Below, one piece after another: positions 6,977 to 14,125 of a DNA stretch of 49,553 bases. Source of the DNA: Bartonella sp. WD12.1 (GTDB lineage: Bacteria > Pseudomonadota > Alphaproteobacteria > Rhizobiales > Rhizobiaceae); assembly GCF_002022415.1 (NCBI RefSeq), contig NZ_MUBG01000003.1, positions 1 to 49,553 of the forward strand, written 5' to 3'. Numbering within the stretch: position 1 is the first letter of the stretch; each line of letters begins with the position of its first letter. The position numbers were made by a program, and so were the translations under genes. The notes under the pieces were generated by a model. That model saw only the letters and a list, made by a program, of their open reading frames with translations, ran no database searches and had not been told where the DNA came from.

Positions 6977-7341
6977 TAAAAGAACGCAAATCAACATTTT
7001 CAGCCTTAAAGGATCTACATGATTTAAAACCTATTACAAAGGCTCCTAAGCGTGAAAAACAAGATATTGATAAAATTGCACAACAAAGTGGTTTTACAAC
7101 GCGTCATGCATCCTATGAAAATCTAAGAGAACCTATTTTAACTAAATCCGGTTCTATTGATGGTCGTTCTAGACGCCGCAGTATGAAAACTAACCGCATA
7201 ACTCTTTCAATCAGACCTGATGTTGACGAAGAATTCCGCGCACTCGCTGAAAAATTAACGCCACCTGGACAAGATCTTTTAACTCTTGGTGATGTTTTGC
7301 AGTTTTTAATCTATTATTATAACAATGCTGAAAAAGATTAA
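6973..7341 (+). CDS. Ribbon-helix-helix partner of ParA (small ParB or VirC2-like)
   Basis: A 122-residue protein with a disordered basic N-terminal ~65 residues, then RRSMKTNRITLSIRPDVDEE and a helical LGDVLQFLIYYYNN tail, the strand-helix-helix plan of RHH DNA-binding proteins. VirC2 shares this fold and position after VirC1. It should bind DNA, perhaps the AT-rich repeats before parA, and work with the upstream ATPase. It overlaps parA by four bases. Confidence 0.7.
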   Translation: MIKERKSTFSALKDLHDLKPITKAPKREKQDIDKIAQQSGFTTRHASYENLREPILTKSGSIDGRSRRRSMKTNRITLSIRPDVDEEFRALAEKLTPPGQDLLTLGDVLQFLIYYYNNAEKD

Positions 7342-7665
7342 CTAAGGAGCAAAAATAACGTCAACATGGCCTTTCAGTGTGCTCACTTTTTCAGAGCTAA
7401 CAACAATTTTGATATCATTGCCCAATTTAGCTAAACACTCAAGCATCTTCATCTCACTAATTCCTCGAAATTCTCCATTTAAGATATTGGATAACTTAGG
7501 TTGAGAGAGAGTCAAAATTTGACAAGCTTGTTGTTGAGTTAGACCTTTTTCTTTAAGGATTTGACTAATTTTTCTGGCAAGTTTTGCTTTAATAAGCATC
7601 TTTTCAGAATCTGGAAAATCAAGATCTGCATAAATATTACAACTTCCGTGAAAAATGTCTGTCAT
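7342..7665 (-). CDS. XRE-family antitoxin-like regulator
   Basis: A 107-residue protein with a helix-turn-helix at ~34-75 (ARKISQILKEKGLTQQQACQ, ILTLSQPKLSNILNGEFRG), typical of antitoxins paired with RelE/Gp49-like toxins. It converges tail to tail on the RHH gene with no gap. Just upstream on its own strand (7757-7674) a ~27-codon open stretch ending GFIKECFKLTELG* looks like the remaining C-terminus of the expected toxin, preceded by an in-frame stop. The antitoxin is intact while the toxin appears deleted. Confidence 0.75.
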   Translation of the reverse strand: MTDIFHGSCNIYADLDFPDSEKMLIKAKLARKISQILKEKGLTQQQACQILTLSQPKLSNILNGEFRGISEMKMLECLAKLGNDIKIVVSSEKVSTLKGHVDVIFAP

Positions 7666-7899
7666 TTTTATTCTTATCCCAGTTGTTCTGTTAATTTAAA
7701 ACATTCTTTGATGAAGCCTATATTTAATTTAAATGTTGCAATGCCATGAGTTGATTAAAAAAACAATGGAGTATGTAAAGAGTATTCTTATATTGCACAA
7801 TGTAAACAAGCGCGATAAGTTTCTTGTTTACTGTATGTAACAATCTTTAATATATTTGTAGATTCAAAACCTTTCAAATTTTGACATTTTTTCAAACAC

Positions 7900-8165
7900 A
7901 TAGTTAACGAGAAACCTTATATTTTTATCAACTTTTTCTACTTAAGTGCCTTTATAAGCTCCTCCCTTATATCATGATTTTAGAACCGCATAAGAAGGAC
8001 GAAACAAATCGTTTAGGTTTTTCAAATCAAGGACGCTGTTAAACGCTCCATAGGGGTTGCCTTGATCTTAAGAATCTAGGTTTGTTAGTCTCTTCGTTAA
8101 ACGCGGAAAAAATTTCATGATCTTGGTGAGCAATCCGGAGACTTTGAGAGGTGGAAAACCTTTTA
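7900..8165 (+). repeat. Dispersed hairpin repeat, diverged copy R4
   Basis: Full-length R copy with more substitutions than R2 and R5 (for example AGGTTTTTCAAATCAAGGAC where R5 has AGGTTCTGGAGTCAAGGAC). The central TCAAGGA/TTGCCTTGA pairing is kept. It ends with GAGAGGTGGAAAACC but the final arm has decayed. No Brt RNA or regulator follows it. Confidence 0.75.
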
Positions 8166-8271
8166 TAGAAAGTCTTTTTAAAAAGACAATTTTAAAATTA
8201 ATCTCTAATTAGAATGAAAACTTCTTAAACTCATGACATGTAGCACTCTTATAATTATTTGATAAATAAAC

Positions 8272-8310
8272 AATATTTATTACGTATTTTGTACGTAAAT
8301 AATAAATATT
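8272..8310. promoter_or_regulatory. AT-rich inverted repeat before vapBC
   Basis: AATATTTATTACGTA (8272-8286) faces TACGTAAATAATAAATATT (8292-8310), an inverted repeat with a four-base insertion in one arm and a five-base loop. It sits ~180 bases before vapB. It could be an operator, an old element end or chance in AT-rich DNA. The rest of 8166-8470 holds no gene that I can see. Confidence 0.35.
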
Positions 8311-8487
8311 CACTATTTATTTTATGCGTAATAATTGAGAATAGGGTATATATTCCGGTTAACAGCGATTTTCCACTATCATTTTGAGATAGATCATCTG
8401 CTTACAACTTCTTCTGAAGAAGTAATTGAATTTTACATTACTTTTATATATACTCAATAACTATATTTATAAATGAGGACTTTTTTT

Positions 8488-8739
8488 ATGCCTTCATTAA
8501 CTGTTACAGCAAAAGGACAAATTACGTTGAAACGGGATTTACTACAGCACCTTGGTGTTAGACCTGGTGAGAGGATTGATTTTGATAAATTACCAGATGG
8601 TGAACTTCGTATAAAAGCGTCACAGCCTACAAGCACAATTGAGAGCTTTATTGGACGATTTGCTGGAAAACTAAAAAAACCACTAACCATTGAAGAAATG
8701 AACGAGATTGTTGCTTCTAGTTGGGCGAATGAGAAATGA
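8488..8739 (+). CDS. vapB: AbrB/SpoVT-fold antitoxin, VapB type
   Basis: An 83-residue protein with the swapped-hairpin AbrB motif LTVTAKGQITLKRDLLQHLG, VRPGERIDFDKLPDGE, and a C-terminal toxin-binding tail. The ATG at 8488 was preferred over the one at 8473 because GAGGA lies at the right distance before it and the AbrB domain starts at once. The stop overlaps the vapC start (ATGA). It should bind the operator and neutralise VapC. Confidence 0.85.
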   Translation: MPSLTVTAKGQITLKRDLLQHLGVRPGERIDFDKLPDGELRIKASQPTSTIESFIGRFAGKLKKPLTIEEMNEIVASSWANEK

Positions 8740-9134
8740 AGATTTCTGTAGATACAAATGTTTTAGCTCGCGCTGTTTTACAAGACGATAAAAAGCAGGG
8801 TGAGGTAGCAAGCAAGATCTTAAGAAAGGCTTCACTCATAGCTATTTCTTTATCTTGTCTTTGTGAACTTGTTTGGATACTTCGTCGAGGTGCAAAATTA
8901 TCAAAAGAAGATGTAGCTGGAATGTTACGTGATTTACTAGCAACTAGTAATATAGTAATGAATCGACCAGCTGTCGAAGCAGGGCTTTCTATCCTTGAGG
9001 CTGATGGAGATTTCGCTGATGGTATTATATCCTATGAGGGAAATTGGCTAGGTGGTGAAACCTTTGTTTCATTTGATAAATTAGCGATTGAACTATTAAC
9101 GAAAAACGGACAATCTACAAAACTTCTTTCTTAA
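8736..9134 (+). CDS. vapC: PIN-domain toxin VapC
   Basis: A 132-residue PIN-domain RNase. The acidic residues expected at the active site are visible: D6 in SVDTNVLARA, E44 in CELVWIL, D94 in DFADGII and D113 near FVSFDK. VapC toxins cut tRNA or rRNA loops. Overlap with vapB indicates coupling. The reading frame is intact and full length, so the pair is likely active and helps keep the plasmid. Confidence 0.88.
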   Translation: MKISVDTNVLARAVLQDDKKQGEVASKILRKASLIAISLSCLCELVWILRRGAKLSKEDVAGMLRDLLATSNIVMNRPAVEAGLSILEADGDFADGIISYEGNWLGGETFVSFDKLAIELLTKNGQSTKLLS

Positions 9135-9142
9135 CGAATAAG

Positions 9143-9799
9143 TTAAGACCGTAATGCTGCAATTGGCATAGTAATGATTGGAGCAATTTTCGTAGGTTTA
9201 ATGTTTCTGCGTTTGATAAACAATCGTACAGTATCTAAGCTTACTCCTAAAATTTTAGCAATACGACGTTGTGATAATCCAATATTGATAAACGCTTGAA
9301 TTTCTTCAATACGGCTATCAAGTTTTAATTTCGTGGCTATACTGCCTTTTGGCCGCCCTAATTTTATACCACGTTGGCGAGCAACATGGAGTGCTTCTTT
9401 TGTACGTGTCTGAATGAAATGTCGTTCAATTTGTGCAACCATCCCTAATACAGTTGCTATGATATCACTTTGTAGGCTTCCATCCATAATAAGACGTTGT
9501 TTTGTTATATGAAGAATTAAACCACGTTCACTAGCTGCTTTAAGGATTTCTAATACAGCAAGAGAAGATCCAGCTATACGAGAAAATTCAGGAGTCAGTA
9601 ATACATCACCTCGTTTAGCTTTTTCAAGTAAATAACCAAGTTTACGTTTACGCCAGTCTTTTTCTCGACTTGCAATTTCCTCTTCAATATGAAGTGGAGC
9701 AAACCCATGATTATTAGCATACTCTAACAAACCAAGTTTTTGGTTTTCTGTATCTTGTCCATCACGAGAAACGCGTAAATAAGCATAAAATTTTGTCAT
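9143..9799 (-). CDS. Serine recombinase (resolvase/invertase family)
   Basis: A 218-residue resolvase. The N-terminal catalytic domain has YAYLRVSRDGQDTENQ with the nucleophile Ser11, then ELAR/LTPEFSRIAGSS region, VLGMVAQIERHFIQTRTKEA (long E helix) and GIKLGRPKGS, followed by a C-terminal Hin-type helix-turn-helix GLSQRRIAKILGVSLDTVRL. Length fits dimer resolvases and DNA invertases. The ATG at 9799 is preferred; an upstream TTG would add six hydrophobic residues. On a plasmid with large direct and inverted repeats it may resolve multimers or invert segments. Its site is not identified; an AT-rich intergenic stretch at 9800-9977 is the first place to look. Confidence 0.85.
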   Translation of the reverse strand: MTKFYAYLRVSRDGQDTENQKLGLLEYANNHGFAPLHIEEEIASREKDWRKRKLGYLLEKAKRGDVLLTPEFSRIAGSSLAVLEILKAASERGLILHITKQRLIMDGSLQSDIIATVLGMVAQIERHFIQTRTKEALHVARQRGIKLGRPKGSIATKLKLDSRIEEIQAFINIGLSQRRIAKILGVSLDTVRLFIKRRNIKPTKIAPIITMPIAALRS

Positions 9800-9977
9800 G
9801 ACCAATAAAAATACCAATTTATATTTAAAATAGTATATTTTATTATAGAAAAAACATCAATTAAATATATCATTTTGATCTAGAAAAAACGATCGTTTTT
9901 TTAATAGAATTCTATTGAACAAGAACCAAAAATATATTACATTTGAATTATATTGTAACACATTAAATGGTAATAAA

Positions 9978-10268
9978 ATGGCTGAAACAACATTTACCTT
10001 TCGCGTTGATGATGTATTAAAAAATGAGTTTTCCAAAGTAGCAAAAGCATTTGATAGATCTGGTGCACAACTTTTACGGGATTATATGCGTGATATAGTA
10101 AAAGAACAAAAAGAAAAAAGTGCATACAATTTATGGTTTCGGGAACAAGTTCAATTTGGAATAAATTCTGCTAATGCAGGCCATATAATATCTTCTGAAG
10201 AAATCGAAGCAGAAGCAGAAGAATGGCGCTTGAAAACACAAAGTAAACTAGATAAATCAACTTTATGA
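9978..10268 (+). CDS. ParD/RHH-type antitoxin
   Basis: A 96-residue protein starting AETTFTFRVDDVLKNEF, with SGAQLLRDYMRDIVKEQKE and EQVQFGINSANAG, the pattern of ribbon-helix-helix antitoxins common in alphaproteobacterial ParDE-like modules. The inner ATG at 9978 matches the family start; the reading frame can extend to 9915. The stop overlaps the ATG of a broken toxin gene. The antitoxin itself appears intact. Confidence 0.8.
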   Translation: MAETTFTFRVDDVLKNEFSKVAKAFDRSGAQLLRDYMRDIVKEQKEKSAYNLWFREQVQFGINSANAGHIISSEEIEAEAEEWRLKTQSKLDKSTL

Positions 10269-10532
10269 AGCTAATTTGGACACGGATAGCACATGTTGAT
10301 CGCAAAAAAGTGAATATATAGCACAAGATAACCCTTCTGCTACCTTAAAATTTGATAAACTTTTATCTGAAAAGATAAAAAACTTGTTAAATTTCCTACT
10401 CTTGGTCGTTCAGGACGAATTATAAATACACGTGAACTTATCGTGCATTCAAATTATATCATGATTTACGATATTTCAAATGGCGTTGTACGTATTTTGC
10501 GTGTGCTTCATGCAAAACAAAAATTTCCATAA
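10265..10532 (+). pseudogene. Frameshifted ParE/RelE-like toxin
   Basis: The frame opens MKLIWTRIAHVDRKKVNI and hits a stop. Shifting frame restores YIAQDNPSATLKFDKLLSEK, then after another disruption FPTLGRSGRIINTRELIVH and SNYIMIYDISNGVVRILRVL to the stop at 10532. These are the ParE hallmarks (GRSGR..TREL, then Y.I..G.VRILRVLH). At least two indels have killed the toxin while the upstream antitoxin stays open. Confidence 0.82.
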
Positions 10533-10684
10533 TCAACTGCTTGCAAAGCCTTTTGTATCTGCTCTTGTATTAAAAACTACTTCTTTAGTATCGTAATTTA
10601 TATAATTAAATTTTCTTTTTTGATAAGAAATAAATCATGGTCTTTACTAACATTTTCTCTAACTTTTTTGTTGGCCAACTTTTT

Positions 10685-10745
10685 TTAGAGCAGATGTTGT
10701 TTTTCCACTACCACCTTTTGAATTGGCAAATGAGATAACAGGCAT
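10685..10745 (-). pseudogene. 5' stub of a ParA/VirC1-like gene
   Basis: The minus strand reads MPVISFANSKGGSGKTTSAL, the start of a ParA-family ATPase including Walker A, and then runs into the sequence that elsewhere forms the upstream leader of the 101-residue cassette gene (TTGGCCAAC palindrome region). Only ~20 codons remain. A worn version of the same junction lies at ~11900-11925. So the cassette leader was once joined to the first codons of a parA gene. Confidence 0.7.
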
Positions 10746-10759
10746 TCAATTCCTCATTA

Positions 10760-10850
10760 AATAGGATATTATATTATAAGATATAGTATTCTAGGATAGG
10801 ATAAGATACTATATTATACTATATTCTAAGATATAGCGTTTAAAAGAGTT
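10760..10850. other. Very AT-rich stretch with repeated GATA/TATAG words
   Basis: Recurring AAGATATAG, AGGATAGGATAAGATACTATATT and TATACTATATTCT-like words. It might be decayed iterons or a partition site near the parA stub, or low-complexity DNA. No gene in 10533-10944 apart from the parA stub. I see no decisive signal. Confidence 0.25.
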
Positions 10851-10944
10851 TTCTAATTCTGCTAACTTGTGTTGGGAAAAATAGGCTGGCCACTTATCCT
10901 TTAATAAAATAAATACAATGGTAATTAGAGAGACATGCCTTATT

Positions 10945-11481
10945 TTATGACAGATCAATACCAAGCGCCTTTGCTTGCATTTGTTCGTACAATTTGCGCA
11001 TGACTTTCATATTGTCTCTTCGTGCATCAATGATTGATTTTTCAACGGTTGTTAAACGCGATTTGTCCAAATTACCTAACCTTGTATAATGCGATGCCAT
11101 TGCCTGACGTGCTTCATCATGAGGCAATCCATTTTTTCGGTGTTTTGACAGACTATGCGCTTTGTTGATCAATTGATATTGTATAGGATCAGCGACAATT
11201 GTTAAATGTTCTCTAACAACATTGATTTCAGTCAAAGCCGTTTCAAGACTACTTTTCATTGCATTGCTATTGGCATACCTAAACAAATCATTTTTCACAA
11301 TACTCTCTTCCATATTGAGAAGTAGTGAAAAATCACCACTCTTACCGATATTGCGAATATAATTATAAAGACCTTTCCGCACATCACTCAAATTTTTAGC
11401 TACTAATGTATCTTTAAGATCCTTAACATAACCATCTTCTCGCAACAAAAATTTTCTTAAAATTTCACTTTCGTTAGAAAT
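10945..11481 (-). CDS. Cassette gene B, copy 1 (unknown function, probable ATT start)
   Basis: A 178-residue hydrophilic, mostly helical protein that I do not recognise. Conserved blocks among copies: GYVKDLKDTLVAKNL, TALTEINVVREHLTIVADP, QRKNGLPYD/ARQAMASHYTRLGNL and the C-terminal DARRDNMKVMRKLYEQMQAK. There is no ATG start. A TTG at 11448 exists, but the frame stays open and conserved (ISNESEIL) up to an ATT at 11481, five bases after GGAGGT and overlapping the end of gene A by eight bases. All three full copies share this ATT. The pair is therefore probably coupled. Other copies: 16307-16864 and 17345-17893. Confidence 0.6.
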   Translation of the reverse strand: MSNESEILRKFLLREDGYVKDLKDTLVAKNLSDVRKGLYNYIRNIGKSGDFSLLLNMEESIVKNDLFRYANSNAMKSSLETALTEINVVREHLTIVADPIQYQLINKAHSLSKHRKNGLPHDEARQAMASHYTRLGNLDKSRLTTVEKSIIDARRDNMKVMRKLYEQMQAKALGIDLS

Positions 11482-11779
11482 GATGACCTCCTATAGTAAC
11501 ACCTTTGTCCAACCAATCTGGTCCGTATTCTGCGTCAGCATTTTTGGTAGAAAACCCCATATCACGGATAAATTGGGGTCCATGCTCATGTCTAAGAAAT
11601 AAAAGCGAATGAGCTGGCAACTCAGTCATAGCTAACCATTCCCATGCTGTCTGACCGTCATTAGCTTTATCCGCTGCCTCTGATTCAGCAATATAGATAC
11701 TATTTTGCGACAATCCCCCCGCACGTAATTCTTCACGTTGCTCATCAGTCATATAACTTTTAGGTAACTTTTTCTTCAT
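11474..11779 (-). CDS. Cassette gene A, copy 1 (101-residue protein of unknown function)
   Basis: A 101-residue protein beginning MKKKLPKSYMTDEQREELRA and ending FSTKNADAEYGPDWLDKG..GGHHF. The middle (WEWLAMTELPAHSLLFLRHE) varies most between copies, while both ends are conserved. I do not recognise the family. Four intact copies occur (also 16857, 17886 and 21068) plus a fragment at 12587. The start has GAGGAG upstream. Its last codons contain the GGAGGT that appears to serve gene B. The size, pairing and repeated presence resemble a TA or immunity-type module, but nothing in the sequence proves this. Confidence 0.65.
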   Translation of the reverse strand: MKKKLPKSYMTDEQREELRAGGLSQNSIYIAESEAADKANDGQTAWEWLAMTELPAHSLLFLRHEHGPQFIRDMGFSTKNADAEYGPDWLDKGVTIGGHHF

Positions 11780-11905
11780 CCAAATCTCCTCATCGTTATG
11801 TAGGAAATATATACTATATATTAGTTTAAGTCATGAATTTAAGCAATTAAAACCACGGTTTTCTCTGATACTTTCTCTAACTTTCTTGTTGGTCAACATG
11901 TTTTT
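11780..11905 (-). promoter_or_regulatory. Conserved leader of cassette gene A
   Basis: Reading toward gene A: a palindrome-like GTTGACCAAC (GTTGGCCAAC in other copies), a TTTTCTC/AGAGAAA-rich stretch, then AATATATAGTATATATT, an imperfect palindrome ~30 bases before the start, and GAGGAG. The same leader stands before all four A copies (also ~17163-17290, 18192-18300 and 21374-21483) and before two rep remnants (20150-20270 and 23330-23408). Its conservation suggests a shared promoter-operator. The 5' end carries a few degraded parA codons. Confidence 0.6.
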
Positions 11906-11955
11906 TAAAGAGCAGATATCATTTTTTTCATTATAATTAATAAACTATTGAATGA

Positions 11956-12225
11956 TTATTTAAATAAATCTGAATGGGTTCCTGTTCTGTCAAAATGAAC
12001 ATGTTCATCATTAACAATATAAATTAGTAACCAATCTGGTTCTATATGAAGATCGCGACGTGGTTTCCAATTACCTTGTAATGCATGATCACTTAATGAG
12101 GGAGGTAATTGCTGCTTATTGATTAAAAGATGCATAATCGTTGTAAGTTTTTGCATATCCTTTCCGCGTTTTTTAGCGCGTTTCATATCCTTTTTAAACT
12201 TTCCAGAGTAACTTACTGAACGCAC
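11956..12225 (-). CDS. yafQ: YafQ-family toxin, copy 1
   Basis: An 89-residue RelE-superfamily mRNA interferase: FKKDMKRAKKRGKDMQKL, then LSDHALQGNWKPRRDLHIEP, DWLLIY and the C-terminal FDRTGTHSDLF. The H-x-L..W...R..HI..DWLL pattern and catalytic-type histidine near the end are typical of YafQ, which cuts mRNA in the ribosome. It starts two bases after the antitoxin stop. Frame and length are normal. A second, ~65% similar copy is at 20447-20716. Confidence 0.9.
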   Translation of the reverse strand: MRSVSYSGKFKKDMKRAKKRGKDMQKLTTIMHLLINKQQLPPSLSDHALQGNWKPRRDLHIEPDWLLIYIVNDEHVHFDRTGTHSDLFK

Positions 12226-12227
12226 AA

Positions 12228-12500
12228 TTAAATATCCAGTTGCTTAAATAGATCCGTTGCATCTTTCGCGTAAAAAACATCCTCCCCCTTATCAGTTTTC
12301 TCAAAAGTTTTAAGTGTTTCTGCATTAGGTATATGCATATCGAATGGCAATCCCCGTTCATTGACAACTTTAGTTAAAGCAATTCGTACATAATCAGAAA
12401 TAGTAAGCCCCATATTTGCTAATATTGCACTGGCTTCTTTTTTTAAACTTTTGTCTATTCGGGCGCGTATAACATCTTTCGAACTTGTTGCTACATCCAT
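12228..12500 (-). CDS. dinJ: RelB/DinJ-family antitoxin, copy 1
   Basis: A 90-residue RHH antitoxin: VIRARIDKSLKKEASAILAN, MGLTISDYVRIALTKVVNE, RGLPFDMHIPNAET, ending in an acidic toxin-binding tail. Pairs with the YafQ toxin that follows. An imperfect palindrome TAGCACAATTGAGCTA at 12534-12549 precedes it and is repeated before copy 2 (21022-21037), so it is the probable operator. Confidence 0.9.
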   Translation of the reverse strand: MDVATSSKDVIRARIDKSLKKEASAILANMGLTISDYVRIALTKVVNERGLPFDMHIPNAETLKTFEKTDKGEDVFYAKDATDLFKQLDI

Positions 12501-12533
12501 AGAATAAGCTCCTTTCTATTCTACTTCATAATA

Positions 12534-12549
12534 TAGCACAATTGAGCTA
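12534..12549. promoter_or_regulatory. Operator-like palindrome of dinJ-yafQ copy 1
   Basis: TAGCACAATTGAGCTA, a near-palindrome centred on CAATTG, lies ~34 bases before dinJ. It is identical before the second dinJ at 21022-21037 although the genes have diverged, which favours a bound site. Confidence 0.55.
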
Positions 12550-12554
12550 CATAA

Positions 12555-12700
12555 CAAACTTTTTAAAATCTCATTTTTGTTAGAAATGATGACCTTCTAT
12601 AACAACACTTTTATCTAATTAATCTAGTCCATATTCTGTGTCAGCATTTTTGGTAGAAAATCCCATATCACGGATAAATTGAGATCCACATTGATGCTTA
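12555..12700 (-). pseudogene. Fragment of cassette genes A and B
   Basis: The minus strand gives SQFIRDMGFSTKNADTEYG, a premature stop, then LDKS and EGHHF, which is the C-terminal third of gene A with a nonsense mutation. Beyond it about a dozen codons of gene B (ISN.EIL) remain before the sequence joins the dinJ operator region at ~12550. The same B-to-dinJ junction occurs at ~21040 beside an intact A gene, so one rearrangement event was later copied. Confidence 0.75.
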
Positions 12701-12745
12701 AAAGGCCGCATCATATCAATGACGCGGCTTTTACTTTGTTAAAAA

Positions 12746-13267
12746 CTACTGTTTCACTGTTACAAAAACTATTCTTCCATCCATACGAGGTTGTACATAA
12801 TTATTACCAATTCTGTCATTACCTACATACTCAGCAGAACCACCAACCTTAGCATTTTCGTATACATGAGCATCCCCATGAACCCTGACACAATCCATAA
12901 CTACCGCATTGTCATAAACACGTGCCCTTTCATAAACTTCAACACCTCCTTGCACTATAGAATTTCCATAAACAGATGCATCATCATAAACATGTACACC
13001 TCCTCTTAATTTAGCATTATCGAAGATTTGAGCTTTTCCACTAACAATAGCATTATCACACACATAAGCGTCATTATAAACCATAGCATTATCTTCAACC
13101 CAACAATCACCATAGTGAGAAAGATTATCTTCTTTCTCTATAAAACCACCAAGATCACCAGCTTTAACATCACCAAAGTCTCTTAAGGCACGAATACGAT
13201 GAAAAGTACACTCACCAAGTTTTTGGGTTTCACTTGTAAATTCATATTTTTTAAAGATCGTGTTCAT
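12746..13267 (-). CDS. Hexapeptide-repeat protein, copy B
   Basis: A 173-residue paralogue of 3636-4292: KKYEFTSET, FHRIRALRDFGDVKAGDLGG, then about 14 YGNA/VYDDA-type hexads predicting a left-handed beta-helix, shorter by several turns. The ATG at 13267 with TAAGGAG upstream is chosen; the frame stays open upstream through the leader, but that part is non-coding by comparison with copy A. Function unknown. The repeat number differs between copies, as expected if hexads expand and contract. Confidence 0.75.
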   Translation of the reverse strand: MNTIFKKYEFTSETQKLGECTFHRIRALRDFGDVKAGDLGGFIEKEDNLSHYGDCWVEDNAMVYNDAYVCDNAIVSGKAQIFDNAKLRGGVHVYDDASVYGNSIVQGGVEVYERARVYDNAVVMDCVRVHGDAHVYENAKVGGSAEYVGNDRIGNNYVQPRMDGRIVFVTVKQ

Positions 13268-13505
13268 AATGAACTCCTTACGGTTAATAAAAGTTTTGAA
13301 TTGACCCCTTACAGAAGTCGGGTGCTCAAAACACGGCCGTAAGTCCGTCGTTACACTTTTCCCATAAAGGGTATTGTATGGTGTAACCACACCCGACAAA
13401 GTCGTTATACGTTGTAATACATATAAAAGATAGTCAGTTTTTTAAAGACAGAGGAGAGATTGTTTCGTAACCTATCCGCTTACGGCTTAAGTGTTTTGAT
13501 CACTT
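13268..13505 (-). promoter_or_regulatory. Structured 5' leader with alternative pairing, copy B
   Basis: Homologous to 4293-4533. Here E1 (13499-13479) carries TCAAAACAC and CCGTAAG, M (13343-13326) carries CTTACGGCCGTGTTTTGA, and E2 (13299-13277) carries TCAAAAC and CCGTAAGG next to the ATG. Relative to copy A, TA changed to CC/GG and AAGAAAC to CAAAAC in all three segments at once, keeping M complementary to both E1 and E2. In this copy E1 also sits in an eight-pair hairpin CTTAAGTG/CACTTAAG. The SD TAAGGAG lies in E2. The compensatory changes are direct evidence of selected pairing. Confidence 0.72.
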
Positions 13506-13512
13506 AAGTATT

Positions 13513-13541
13513 TATATAGCAAAATTCCTTTTTATTGTCAA
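13513..13541 (-). promoter_or_regulatory. Promoter of hexapeptide gene B
   Basis: TTGACA (13541-13536), a 17-base spacer and TATATA (13518-13513) on the minus strand, matching the promoter of copy A in sequence and spacing. Confidence 0.75.
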
Positions 13542-13589
13542 TTATTTTATTCTCTTTTTTTGACATTTTTTCTATTTTTTTCAAACACA

Positions 13590-13855
13590 TAGCTCATAAA
13601 AAAGCCTTATATTTTTATCAATTTTTTCTACTTAAGTGCCCTTATAAGCTCCCCCCTTAATATCATGATTTCGGAGCCGCGTGAGAAGGACAAAACAAAC
13701 CGTTAGGTTCTGGAGTCAAGGACGCTGTTAAGCGCCCCATAGGGGTTTCCTTGACCTTAAGAACCTAGGCTTGTTAGTCCCTTCTCTAAACGTGGAAACG
13801 ACTTCATGATTTTGGTGAGCGGTCCGGTGAGTTTGAGAGGTGGAAAACCTCTCAT
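13590..13855 (+). repeat. Dispersed hairpin repeat, copy R5
   Basis: Nearly identical to R2 (4620-4886). The central hairpin is stronger: GTCAAGGA/TCCTTGAC, with AGGTTCT/AGAACCT outside it. It lies between the divergent hexapeptide promoter and the Brt-like RNA. The terminal GAGAGGTGGAAAACCTCTC followed by ATTAAAAA may end transcripts entering from the left. Confidence 0.8.
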
Positions 13856-13869
13856 TAAAAACTATTTTA

Positions 13870-14124
13870 TTGCCAATTTTTTGAAAATACTTTATGAGTT
13901 AAGGGGTGTATTGATCGTATACGCAGCGATCAAGAGGGATCTAAAAACCCTACAGTTTAGGCGCAAAAATTAACCCATTATATGGGGTTCCCGGGATTCC
14001 GGGAGTTTTTGTGATGTCCAGGTGCTATAGCACTAAAAGCAAAAAAGCTGACCTAAACTCAGTGTTTTTAGACTCCCGGAATACCAATGCGAGGGCGCTC
14101 GCTACCGGCGGGGGTTGCCCTAGA
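13870..14124 (+). ncRNA. Brt-like structured RNA upstream of an HTH gene
   Basis: A ~250-base GC-richer non-coding stretch with strong pairing: CAGTTTAGG with CCTAAACT, ATTCCGGGAGT with ACTCCCGGAAT (11 pairs) competing with a local CCCGGGATTCCGGG hairpin, and GCGAG/CTCGC near the end. A TTGCCA-17-TATGAG promoter candidate lies at its start. From established knowledge, Bartonella carries a family of ~200-nt Brt RNAs placed directly before XRE-type Trp regulators, and this matches in place, size and neighbour. A 3' remnant of another copy is at 4889-4965. Confidence 0.6.
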
Positions 14125-14125
14125 A

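Noticed and set aside
8272..8310. Inverted repeat as an insertion-sequence end
   Set aside because: Neither a transposase nor a second matching end is visible within several kb.
9143..9799. Serine recombinase as evidence of a transposon
   Set aside because: No terminal inverted repeats or transposase nearby; resolvase or invertase of the plasmid is simpler.
12746..13399. Extended hexapeptide protein start at 13399
   Set aside because: The extra 44 codons cover the structured leader; copy A has no equivalent open frame, and both share the KKYEF start.
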